Origin: Glaciozyma antarctica PI12
Lineage: Eukaryota > Basidiomycota > Microbotryomycetes > Kriegeriales > Camptobasidiaceae
Direction of reading: 5' to 3'
DNA length: 64,000 nt
Assembly: GCA_002917775.1 (NCBI GenBank)
Contig: KZ627156.1
Location: forward strand, 1,038,838 to 1,102,837
The notes beneath the pieces were generated by a model. That model was not told the origin of the DNA, ran no database searches, and saw only the letters and a program-made list of their open reading frames with translations. This document shows positions 55,113-64,000 of the stretch, one piece after another (the first letter of the stretch is position 1; every line of letters begins with the position of its first letter). The position numbers and the translations under genes were made by a program.

Positions 55113-55685
55113 AGATGGTCCTTCTCAGCGATTTGGGCGACGGAGGACGGCCGACGCGGTTCGGTGCTGCTTTCTCGTCGAGTTTGTAGATTCGGGGCTG
55201 CAGCATCGTTGCTACGCTGGTCTACGCGCTTTCCATAGCTGTAAGCCTCTGACTCCTGCCTGCTCTTTCCCGCTTCGCCTTCTCTGAGCCATGGAATCGT
55301 AGCGAGTCGTAGACCTTCCTCACGACACGTCTTCTGACATCTACCGCTCGCCGCTGATCCACGCCGACGTTCTCGCGTGCGTGAGCGCTGCAGAGCGGAA
55401 GGAGCTCAAGTCGCTGCGAGGGGATCTCAAGCAAGCGATCAAGGACGGCTCTCCGATTTCTCGACGAATCGGGTTCAAGATTCCTCAGATGTATCGCATG
55501 AAGGAGGCTGCGATCCACTTGAGTCCGCTGAAGGTACGTCGCGAGTTGAAGTCGAAAACGGCGCAAACTCATTCCGGAGCTCCGAAGGATTTAGACGGTG
55601 TCGTCGACGCGTACGTTGCGGTGTAAGCTCTTTGTCTTTCTCTTACCGCCTACGCTTACCTTTTGTGCTCTGCAGTATTGGCTGA
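55113..55685 (+). CDS. Hypothetical small protein with a hydrophobic N-terminal segment
   Basis: A good exon ending at the gtaagc donor near 55243 reads CSIVATLVYALSIA, followed after an intron by RVVDLPHDTSSDIYRSPLIH, ADVLACVSAAERKELKSLRG and DLKQAIKDGSPISRRIGFKI (to 55533). Two further introns give DLDGVVDAIG and a stop at 55683-55685. The 5' end is uncertain: from the ATG at 55113 the frame meets a TAG before CSIVATL, so an intron or another start is needed. The family is not recognised; the helix-rich charged domain looks real and the splice signals are good. Confidence 0.42.
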
Positions 55686-55809
55686 GTACTCGAGTACATA
55701 GGATTTTGGAACAAGGAGATTGGTAACTAGTCGGGCTCTGCGCGCCCACGCGAGCCAGAGGGAAGTTCGCCACTCCTCTCCGCTCTCCCCCTTGCTCTCA
55801 CCACTCAGG

Positions 55810-58800
55810 ATGCCTTCCTCCCAAGACCACGGGTTTATCAGCCGCCCCACTGAGCGCCGCGAAGCGAGCGGCGAGGGCTACGGTGCGGCTCGCCCTCTCT
55901 CGGCGCCGTCTTTCCAGCTGACCCCTCTCTCTAGACTCAGCAACCATCCCTGAGATAGCCAGGGACTCTTCCCGCCCGTCGATGATGGCGCACAACAAGC
56001 CTCACCCGCGCATCCCTGAGCAGAGCTCGTTCGTCGAGTTCAGCACCACCGCTCCGGGTGAGCAACTTTGGGTGCGACCGACTTGGACTGGAGCTGAGCG
56101 TGGGCTTCGCAGAGGACTACGGCGAAGACGCGGACGCCTCTGATTCCGACTCGAGCGACAGCCTCGGCGCCGCTCCCGTCACTCCCTCCGGATCTCGCAC
56201 TGGCCACACTCCCGCATCCTCGCCGCCCACCACGCAAAGCTCCCCGACGTCGGGCGACCGGATCGACAAGCCCTATCCGAGGTCCCCTCAGCAGCGCGTG
56301 AACCGATCTGGCAGCAGCAGCGGAGGCTCCGAGAGGCCCAAGGCGCGTGCGGATGTGGCGAATTGGGCGCCAGTCGGGCAGACGCCTGTTCTGAAGACGA
56401 CGCTGCCTCAACTTCCCGACTTTCTCACTGCAGGAACTATGGCTCCGACTTCCTTCAATATCTCGCAAGTCCAGCGCGAGATGGAGTTTTCGATTGGCGC
56501 CTTGGTCTCGGAGAAGGTTCGATGCAGATCGAGCTGGGGGCGGCGGGGTGGAGCTGACGGCGACGCTTGCAGGTCTTCGAAGAGCTCATGAGCGACTCTC
56601 TTGGTCGCCACAGGTTCCGCGAGTTCCTTACGGCGAGTGGAGGAGACATCACCTCGTTCGACCTTTGGTGAGATTCGCGAGAACCGGACTCCGGAGACGC
56701 TCGCTCATGTTTGCTGTTTAGGGTAGACTTGCGCGCGTTCCAGAACATGACCGACAAGGTCAAGGTCACTTCAGTGCGTAGATCGCTTCATCTGCCTTCA
56801 TTTCCTCATCTCCTCGCGCAGGTCGCTCTTCACGAGGTCTTCTCGCAAGCGTCGAAGACGTCGCACCCTCTCTCTACCGAGCTCAAGGAAGACGTTCTTT
56901 CGTCTCTGCGCCAAGTGAGTACATTCCCTGCGCTCTCTGATTGCGATCCGCGATACTGAACGTTGAATTAGGGCATGGTCGTCGGCGACTCGCTCGACCT
57001 TCCCCAGGAGCACCTTCTCCAGTCGCTCTACGCCGGAGAATTCCAGGTGCGACCCAGATCATCTCTTCTGAGAGAAATCGCAAGCTTACGAAATCGTGCG
57101 CGAAGGCTTTCCTTAAGCACAAGCTCATCGAGGAGGCGTCGGGTTTGCTCAGCTCGTTGTTCCTCTCGAGACCAGTCGCTGACTCGTTCACTCTTCCAGT
57201 GCGTCTCGGACAAGTCGGACTCACCGCGGACCAGAAGAAGGGCCTTGGTGAGTGTCTCCTCAAACGAGACTTGCGTGAGCTGACGCGACCGGGCTTCGCA
57301 GGCGACGCTTTCTGCTTGACGAACCCTCGACTCAAGGGTAAGCTCGCCACTCACCGTCGGTGAAACAAGCTGAGTTCCGTAACGTTACTCAGACCATCCG
57401 ATCGTTCTCGTCTCCCGAGGATTCGAGAACCTCACTGGATGTACGTCTCAAACCTCAATGCGCGACGAGTCAACTCATTCCGTTCGCTTTCACAGACGCT
57501 GCCAAGTTCATCGTCGGACGCAACTGCAGGTTCCTCGCTGGCCCCGCGACGAACCCTGCGACTTCGAAGCGAATTCGTGACTCTCTCAATCGCGGCGAAG
57601 GCATCAACACCCTGGTCCTCAATTACAGTACGCGCTCTGGAGCTCTCTCAAACTACCGCCTCGCTGACGATCGTTTACTAATAGGGAGGAACGGAGAGCC
57701 TTTCTGGAACTTGGTTCGTCACCCCTCGGCGTCCTCGAGCTCTGCTAACCCTGCAACCTCGCTCTTCGCAGCTCTGCATTATCGTGCGCATCTTTCTACT
57801 TGATTACCGCCCTACTAACTTTTCTCAACAGCCGCTACGAGGCGTTACGGGCGAGCTGACCTACTTCATGCGAGTTTTCATCTTCTCATATTTCGCAATC
57901 GTCTGACTTCGTTCTTTCTCGCAGCGGTGGACAGACCGAGGTGCGTTTCGACGTGCTGCGTATCGCAAAACGAGTACGCACTAACCGATCTTCGCAGGTC
58001 ACCGGAACTCTCGCAGCTGGCCACAGCCTCTCCTACCTCGTCGGCTCCGACCGCGATCCCACCGCTCCCGTCGCCGCCGCCGACGACTTCTCCCCCTCTC
58101 TCCGCGCCTACACCGCCGCTCTCACGACGAGCATGGGCGCCAAGACCTCCTCGGGACTCTCGGGGAGCGCTGGACCTGGTGGAATGGGATTGGGACCGAT
58201 GCCGATGGGACCTGGAGCGGGGTTCTCGATGCTGGGGACGGAGAAGGGGAACGTGGCGGGAGGGCAGACGCGCGTGAGGCAGAATGAGTACCATGGGCCG
58301 GTCGAGAAGAAGGGCATCAAGGGGTTCCTCCATTCGCTCGCGGGGAAGAAGAAGACGACGTTTGGGAGGGAGGCCGAGGGACAGCAGATTGGGGGAGCCG
58401 AGGCGATGTGCGTTTGATTTCGCTACTGAGTCTTGGCGAGCGAGAGGCTGATTCTTGCGGCTCAGGTTCGACAAGCAGGCGAAGCCTGTCGAGGTCAGCG
58501 TCTTTCCATCGCGCTTCCTGCTACGCACTAACAACCTCACCGTCGCAGCTCCAAATCGCCCAGTTCTCGAGCGTTTACAGCAAGGTGCGTTTTCGCTTCG
58601 CAAGCGAGGTTGAAGTCGTTCGCTGAGCTTCGCTGCAGGTCGTCATCTTCCGTCGCAAGTCCCGCGAGATCTTGTTCGTTACTCCAGACTTCCTCTCCTT
58701 CGTCGGTGAGCCCTCCAATATTTCAATCCATGATATCGAAGCTGATCGTCTGTGAATCAGGCCTTCCGCACTTCTCGCCGAGCGACATCTATCGTTCCTC

Positions 58801-59219
58801 GCTCAGTACCTCGCTCTCTGTCAGTTCTCTTGATAGTCACTGACGCAGGTCTTCCGCTTCTCAGTCCAAACCGATATGCTCAACTCGATCGTCGCTCCTC
58901 AGGACGGCGATTTCAGGACGACGACGAGGAACATCAAGGACGCCTGTCGCGAAGGCCGATCTCTCTCGCTGGAGGTCCGTCTTTCGCTTCACTGATTCGT
59001 AGGAGCATGCGCTGATTCGTACAATCACCAGGTCGGGATAAAGGTGCAGACGCGCAAGAAGATGCTGTGAGTGTAGCGAGGAGCGAGTTGAGCGACATCT
59101 GCTGACAGTGGGGCTGCGACGGCAGGTACGAGGTCGGGTACAAATACGGAGTCCTGCACTTGACTCCACTAGTGGATCGGGATGGTGCTGTGGAGGCGTA
59201 CGTTGGGATCGTCGGATGA
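55810..59219 (+). CDS. RGS-LOV blue-light photoreceptor (RGS, LOV and C-terminal PAS-like domains)
   Basis: ATG at 55810 (MPSSQDHGFISRPTERREAS); many exons, roughly 650-700 residues. After a Ser/Asp-rich leader comes an RGS domain (VFEELMSDSLGRHRFREFLT, FDLWVDLRAFQNMTDKVKVT, AFLKHKLIEEAS). The LOV domain reads DAFCLTNPRLKDHPIVLVSR, GFENLTGYAAKFIV, GRNCRFLAGPATNPATSKRI (photoactive Cys in GRNCRFL), LVLNYRRNGEPFWNLL (flavin-binding Asn residues) and YFIGGQTEVT (Gln that flips on adduct formation). The tail has a Gly/Met-rich linker and a second PAS-like region (VVIFRRKSREILFVTPDFLS ... YEVGYKYGVLHLTPLVDRDG). This is the architecture of Botrytis BcLOV4-type RGS-LOV proteins, which move to membranes in blue light. 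The intron at 57870-57924 is GC-AG; another near 58820 appears only 29 nt long. Confidence 0.85.
57870..57924 (+). other. GC-AG intron within the LOV coding region
   Basis: The donor reads gcgagt after TAC-TTC-AT; joining to C-GGT-GGA-CAG after the acceptor gives YFIGGQ, the expected end of a LOV domain. Retaining the intron or using another donor breaks the domain. Confidence 0.7.
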
Positions 59220-59669
59220 GGAACGAGCGAAACGTCGTTCGTCGCTTGAGGGTGGAACTTGTTCTTTGCTTGACGGGTGGTGGCTTGGAGGGCGTGTTCG
59301 ACGAACCCCCTCGCTAAAGATATCTTCGAATCTGTAACCAGTAGTTTGAATCTGCAGAACGCGAGCGGACGTAGGTTCAGCTGAGGCACTGGAATCTCGG
59401 GGGGGAGCGGACGAGAGTTGAAAGCAGTCGCTCGCTCGCCGAGCTCAGAGAAGGGGGAGGGACGGAAGGGTCACTCGTCTAGCGCTGATCTAGCGCTGTA
59501 GTATCTCCTAGTTCTGTTCAAGCAGCTTCAGGAATCGCACAAGATCTCGAGGTGCGGGAGAGAGCCCTACTCCATCCCCCAGAGACCTCTCCCCCCGAGA
59601 GCTCTCCCTCTTGACCTCCCCCTCTCACCTCCCAACCTCATCACCTCCGTTTAATCTCCCTTCACTAGC
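59220..59669. other. Intergenic region, RGS-LOV / V-ATPase subunit f
   Basis: 450 bp. A short tandem repeat (ctagcgctgat / ctagcgctgtag) lies near 59478-59501, and a C/T-rich tract precedes the next ATG. No gene seen. Confidence 0.4.
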
Positions 59670-60231
59670 ATGAGCCGACCAGTAGTTGGCACAGGATTGG
59701 GTACGCGCAACCTCTCTTCCCCCGCACCTCCAGACCCGCCGCTGACGCCCCCTCCTCCAGCTGGCTGTTGCACCGTCCTAAGCGCCATCGGCGTCGTCTT
59801 CCTCGTTCTCATTGGCATCGCATTCGAGAACAACGTACGGCCTCCACTACCTCACGTCGTCGGCGCAGCTCTGACGCCCTCCTGCCTCCCTCCCTCCCTC
59901 CCTTCTCTCGCGACCTCCTACCTCGTCACGCAGGTCGAGGTTCTCATGGGGTCGGTGAAGAGCCCACACGACGGGGCGGCAGTGGCGAAGAACTGCTATG
60001 CTGCAGCAGCAGTGTGTGAGTAGCGCGTTTCCCTGGGTTACCGGGTGGAGCGAGCTGACGTCTCTTGGGGTTCAGATGCTTGCTTCATCGCTTTTTGCGG
60101 ATGCCAGGTAGGCTTCACTCCCTCTCACGCTTGCTTAGCTATCCATGATGCGGGAGGAGAACTGGGGAGCTGATGGGCTTGTGCAGATTGGACTGAATCG
60201 TCGGTACGCGAGGGGGAGTGTACGAATCTGA
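59670..60231 (+). CDS. V-type ATPase Vo subunit f (RNase kappa / YPR170W-B family)
   Basis: Five exons, about 90 residues. It begins MSRPVVGTGLAGCCTVLSAI, then GVVFLVLIGIAFENN (helix 1), VEVLMGSVKSPHDGAAVAKN (lumenal loop), CYAAAAVYACFIAFCGCQIG (helix 2) and LNRRYARGSVRI. This matches the yeast subunit (RPVVSTGKAWCCTVLSAFGV, GSINDPEDGPAVA, FVFCGFQVYLARR) almost block by block. The protein is a small two-helix subunit of the V-ATPase membrane sector. Exons are tiny (one encodes about 11 residues), which is why no single long frame shows it. Confidence 0.9.
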
Positions 60232-60749
60232 GCGTACAGGGAGCCGACAACGGGATTGGGAGGAGCTGGAGGGAGATGCATTGTACACGAAGATAGGCCT
60301 GCGCTCGCCGTGGAGGGAACTGAAGGAGGTGGACGCCTGCGTGTTGTCTGCTCAGTGGGTCATCTGCGTCTTATCGAGGCCTCATTTCGAGCTGGGACGG
60401 TCTCGAACTGCGTCGAACTGCTCTTCATGCGATGGAACAAGGATCAGCTCAACGATCCAGAAGATCTCTCCTCCCCGAGACGCTCGAACAAGTGCGAGAC
60501 GTTGGCGCTTCTCTCTCTCCCTCCCCCTCCCTCCTCCCCTCTGCTTCGACGGGACTGCTCCTCTCAAACGCTCTCTCGGCTTTCCCGACTCAAGAGCGAG
60601 CGTGAAAGGGGTATCACTTCGTACAGAATGGATCACAACAGCTACTTCAAGCACGACGTGAAAGAGGAGAGTGGGGGAGAGAGGAGGGGAGATTCAAGGT
60701 TCGTACGTGGGATCTACGAAGGGAACACGATTAAAGGGAACTACTAGGA
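60232..60749. other. Convergent 3' intergenic region, V-ATPase f / Gln-rich gene
   Basis: About 520 bp. A 163-codon plus-strand frame (60256-60747) has no domain features. No further element recognised. Confidence 0.4.
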
Positions 60750-63700
60750 TCAGGTAAGGTAGGCGTTCCAATCCACCTCGTCCGCCGGCGCCGCCCCAGG
60801 CGTCCCACTTTGACTCCCCAACTCCGCTCCTCCCGCACTCGGCGTCCCAACGCTCATCCCTGCTCCCGCGCCATTCCCAGCCCACCCGCCACCGTACCCT
60901 CCATACGACGTGTTACTCGCCATCGTCGTCGACGGCGCCGCTCCCGCCAGGAACGGGGAGGCCGAAGGAGGAGGGGCTTGTTGGTGGAGGTTCTGGAGCG
61001 CGTACTGCTGCTGAGATTGCGAGGGAGGTTGAGGGTACGAGGGTTGCTGGTACGAGAGTTGAGAGGAGGGTTGCGAGGTGGGAGGCTGCTGGTAGAAAGC
61101 TTGCTGAGAGGGGTGGGGTTGGCGAGGATCTTGTTGCGCCTTTTGGAGCAGCGCTTGCTGCTGGACTTGGTTGTTGAGGAACTGCTGGGAGCGAGAGCGA
61201 GTTAGGACCCGCGAAAGAAGTGAGAACGAAGCTGGGACGAACCTGCTGGCGTTGCTGCTGAAGGTTCTGTTGCTGCTGTTGCTGAGACTGCTGCTGTTGC
61301 GGCTGCATACCGTGCTGCTGCTGCTGCTGCTGCATCGCCCTTTGCTGCTGCATTTGGTGCTGGAGCTGCGCCCGCTGCTGAGCCTGGAGCTGCTGCTGCT
61401 GAGCCTGCTGCTGCTGCTGCATCGCCTGCCTCGCCTGCGCCTGCTGAGCCGCCCGCCCAGCTTCCTCCGCTGCCGCCTCAGCTGCCGCCTTCGCCTTCTT
61501 CGTCACGCGCGGGGCCTTCTTCGACGCCATCGACGACGACGGTGCGGGCGAAGGAGCGCTGCCTGAGCCCGCGGGAGAGTCGGCGGCGAGGGCGCGAGGA
61601 GTCGGTGCGGTGCTGTAGGGCGACTGAGGGGGAATGTTGGAGTAGGCGGGAGAGGGAGCGGAGGAGAAGGACGCTGGGGATTGGTGGGAGGGCTGCGAGT
61701 AGGGCTGGCCTTGCTGGTAGTACTGAGCCGACTGGGGTTGTCCGCCTTGCGCCTGTTGCTGCTGCTGCTGCTGAGAGAAGATACGTTGATGCGAGAGGAC
61801 GCTGGGAGAGTAGCTGGGGTTGCCCGACTGCTGACCGTATCCCATCATCGACGGCGCCTGCGACGGATCTTGAGGCTGACCGATCGCGGGCGACTGCGAC
61901 TGCGAGCGAAGCAATCCCTGCTGCTGCTGAGCGAGCCTACACACCAACCACCATCAGCCCGATTCGATGAACGACGAGGAGGAAGGGAACTCACTGCTCG
62001 CGAAAGTACGACGCCGAACTCTCGACCCCCGACGAAGGCTGCATCAACACGCTCGGCGGTGGACTCCCCGCATGACTCCCCGCGTAGCTCCCCGCATAGC
62101 TCCCACTCGTCTGTCGAACCTGCGCATGCCCCAGCTGCGGACTCTGCGAGTAACTCGGTGCCCTCGCCCTCGGACTCGGCGCCCTCTGTCCAGCCGGACT
62201 CCCCCCCTGCGGCATCCTCCCCATGACCGTCGCCGCCGTCGTCGCCGCCTGCATCTGGTGCAAGAGACCCTGCGCGTTCTTCTGGAGCTGGTTCTGGAGG
62301 CTGGGAGGGAGGGCACGGAAAGTCGGTGCGGTGATGATGGATTGGATCGAGGCGTACTGGTCCGCGATCGTACGAGCGTCGGCCGTCAACTGCGCTTGCG
62401 AAGGGCCGGGCTGCTGCTGCTGCTGCTGGGCTTGCTGAGATGGCGGGTAGCCCTGGTACGACTGCGATCCTTCCCCGTAGCCCGGGTACGACGCCGGCGA
62501 CCCATGCGACTGCTGGCTGAGAGCCGACACCGGACGCGGTGGAGGAGGGATACCGATGTTGGCGTTTGGTCGAGGGCTCGCGGCGCCCGACGTTCCGTAC
62601 GATTCGCCCCTCGCGAGCGACGGCGTCCTTCGCTGGCCATTCTGCTCCATCTCCTGCTGGTGCCTCTGCGCCGCGAGGTGCTGCTGCGCTACGAGCGTCT
62701 GCTGCTGCTGCGCCGCCATTCCCGCCGCTTGCTGCTGACGCATGTAGGCCTGCTGCTGGGGCGAGAGCTGTGCGTACTGGTTGGCTGGGCTGGGCTGGGG
62801 TTGGAGGTGCGAAGAGATTGCGGCGAGAGGGTTCGAAGTGGGGAAGGCGTGGGGTTGCGAAGGAGGTCGTTGAGAGGGAGCGGCGGAGATGGCGGGGGTT
62901 GAGGAGCGACTGGCGGGGGGCTGGAAAGCGGGAGGAGGGTTGAAGGGCGAAGGAGCGGTGTTGGTCGAAGGCGAGGGAGTGGGGTACGAGTTTGTCGGCA
63001 TCGGTGGCTGCGGCGCCTCGAGCGGCGCTGCTGGCGTGCCGACTCGCTGAACGACCGAGGGAAACGGCATCGGGACGATCTTCTCCGTCCTGCTCTTCTT
63101 CGCATCCTGCCCGACCTCATTCGCCACCGCCTCTCCATCCTCCTCGCGTTCTCGCTTCCCACTCGGACTCGCCTTGATCGACGAAGACGCCTCCACGACC
63201 GGAGTCCCGACCGCCGTCGTCGTCGTCGAATCCATCTCGTCCTTCACGTCCTCGGCATGGCTACTCGCGCGCGATGGGATGGGAGCGGCCGAGACGACCG
63301 GTCGCGCGACTGGAGGAAGGGGCGTCGGTGCCGTGGCGCTCATAGGCGTCGACGTCGTCGAGGTGATGGCGTTTTGACGTTCGTATTTCTCCGCCGCGTC
63401 GAAGTAGCCCTTGATTCGCTGGTACGAGGCGACGAGACGAGGGCCGAGGAGAGGAGTGGAAGGCGCGTCGAGGATCGGGGAGGGGGGAGGGGGGCGGGCC
63501 TGAGGGGGGAGTTAGCAGGAACAGGGAGCGAGGGGGAGGGACGAACAGCTTGGTCGGCCATGGCGGCGAGGTAGGTTAGGTTCGCTTGCAGTCGTTGCGT
63601 GAGCCTGCAACGTAGATATGTCAGCTACGTCCTGCGTTCCGGGGCTCCAGCTGCACTCACTGCGAGTACTCGACCATGTCAATCGGCTTCTGCGCCTGAA

Positions 63701-64000
63701 ATTCTTCCGCCAGCCTGCACGCACCGCATCAGCTCCAGCCCTCCTCCTTCCCAGAGAGCAACTCACTTGATCAGCTCGACGTTCAGTCCCAAAACAGCAA
63801 CGACCTTGTGCCCGTTGAACTTCTTGCGCACGTCCTTCTGCGTAAGCCCCGACAAGCCCGGCGGCATCCCCGTCGTCACCACCGGCGGCATGGCGAGCTG
63901 TCCAGCCAGCGGCGGCGAGCGCTTCGCGAGAGCGGTAGTCGAGCCTGCTTGCGCTGCTCGAGGACGGACGGTCGAGTCGGAGAGGTCGAGAGAGAGGGCA
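60750..64000 (-). CDS. Gln/Pro/Ser-rich protein, probable transcriptional co-regulator (5' end off window)
   Basis: The stop is at 60750 (...DEVDWNAYLT) and the frame is still open at 64000, so the start lies upstream. About 950 residues are visible in seven or so exons. The first part holds the only ordered-looking region: GLTQKDVRKKFNGHKVVAVL, GLNVELIKRLAEEFQAQKPI, DMVEYSQLTQRLQANLTYLA, then LVASYQRIKGYFDAAEKYER. The rest is low complexity with repeated Gln runs, a bipartite basic stretch (KREREEDGEAV...KKSRTEK), and a basic Ala-rich patch MASKKAPRVTKKAKAAAEAA. Such composition is typical of Mediator- or SWI/SNF-type co-activators, but no named domain is recognised. Donor gttcgt and tgtag acceptor introns keep the frame. 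Confidence 0.7.

Noticed and set aside
61249-61440. Dense CTG/CAG triplets suggesting a microsatellite or mobile repeat
   Set aside because: They encode the Gln-rich part of a continuous spliced protein with mixed codons, so this is coding low complexity.
1-64000. Search for transposons, LTR elements, virus-derived genes or terminal repeats
   Set aside because: No transposase, reverse transcriptase, integrase or capsid-like frame and no paired terminal repeats were seen.

Overview
This window is nuclear DNA from a basidiomycete fungus, most likely a red or smut-like yeast of the Pucciniomycotina (Microbotryomycetes / Sporidiobolales type). The reasons are the high GC content, very dense short introns (mostly about 48-80 nt, donors gtgcgt / gtacgt / gtgagt / gtccgt, a branch site close to GCTGAC or CTAAC, acceptor cag), short intergenic gaps, and fungal genes such as RIM9/palI, SRF1, glycogenin, a PAP1/YAP1 bZIP factor and an RGS-LOV photoreceptor. 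A run of Ns near 51.84-51.99 kb and several one- or two-base reading-frame breaks inside otherwise conserved genes suggest a draft assembly. I found no transposons, virus-like elements, rRNA, convincing tRNA or CRISPR arrays. The species assignment is inference.

Layout. 0-9 kb: mitochondrial SerRS (partial), RIM9, RPN5, RSM22, APC10 and a small PIG-Y/ERI1-like subunit that is divergent from APC10. 9-17 kb: SF3B6/p14, VPS68, a small PUB-domain protein, an unrecognised Ser-rich protein and galactokinase. 17-27 kb: glycogenin, a mitochondrial-looking orphan, an SRF1-like membrane protein, the YJU2 splicing factor and the RRB1/GRWD1 ribosome-assembly WD40 protein. 27-35 kb: a seven-helix receptor-like membrane protein, an XRCC2-like RecA paralogue and a YAP1-type redox bZIP factor. 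35-41 kb: RSE1/SF3B3 and a coiled-coil protein whose C-terminus is built from 33-nt mini-exons. 41-48.5 kb: two DUF3445 (heme-dependent oxidative N-demethylase-like) genes flanking a EutQ-like cupin and a 2OG-Fe(II) oxygenase, possibly a small catabolic neighbourhood. 48.6-55 kb: fumarase with two potential starts, an assembly gap with an HMG/YABBY-like fragment and an AVT/SLC38 transporter. 55-64 kb: a small orphan, an RGS-LOV photoreceptor, V-ATPase subunit f and a large Gln-rich protein running off the window.

Most genes are housekeeping and unrelated in function; three encode spliceosome parts (SF3B6, YJU2, RSE1). The most notable observations are (1) the RGS-LOV protein with an intact photoactive-cysteine motif and a GC-AG intron inside the LOV domain; (2) the run of phase-0, 11-codon exons encoding repeated E-E-T-x-R helical units at 40.4-40.8 kb; (3) the fumarase locus, where an ATG at the end of an intron is in frame with the common exons and would give a cytosolic isoform beside the mitochondrial one; (4) two genes (galactokinase and the EutQ-like cupin) whose start codon is split A^TG by an intron; (5) the DUF3445-cupin-dioxygenase-DUF3445 neighbourhood. 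All gene models were spliced by eye, so exon junctions are predictions; where a junction is doubtful this is stated.
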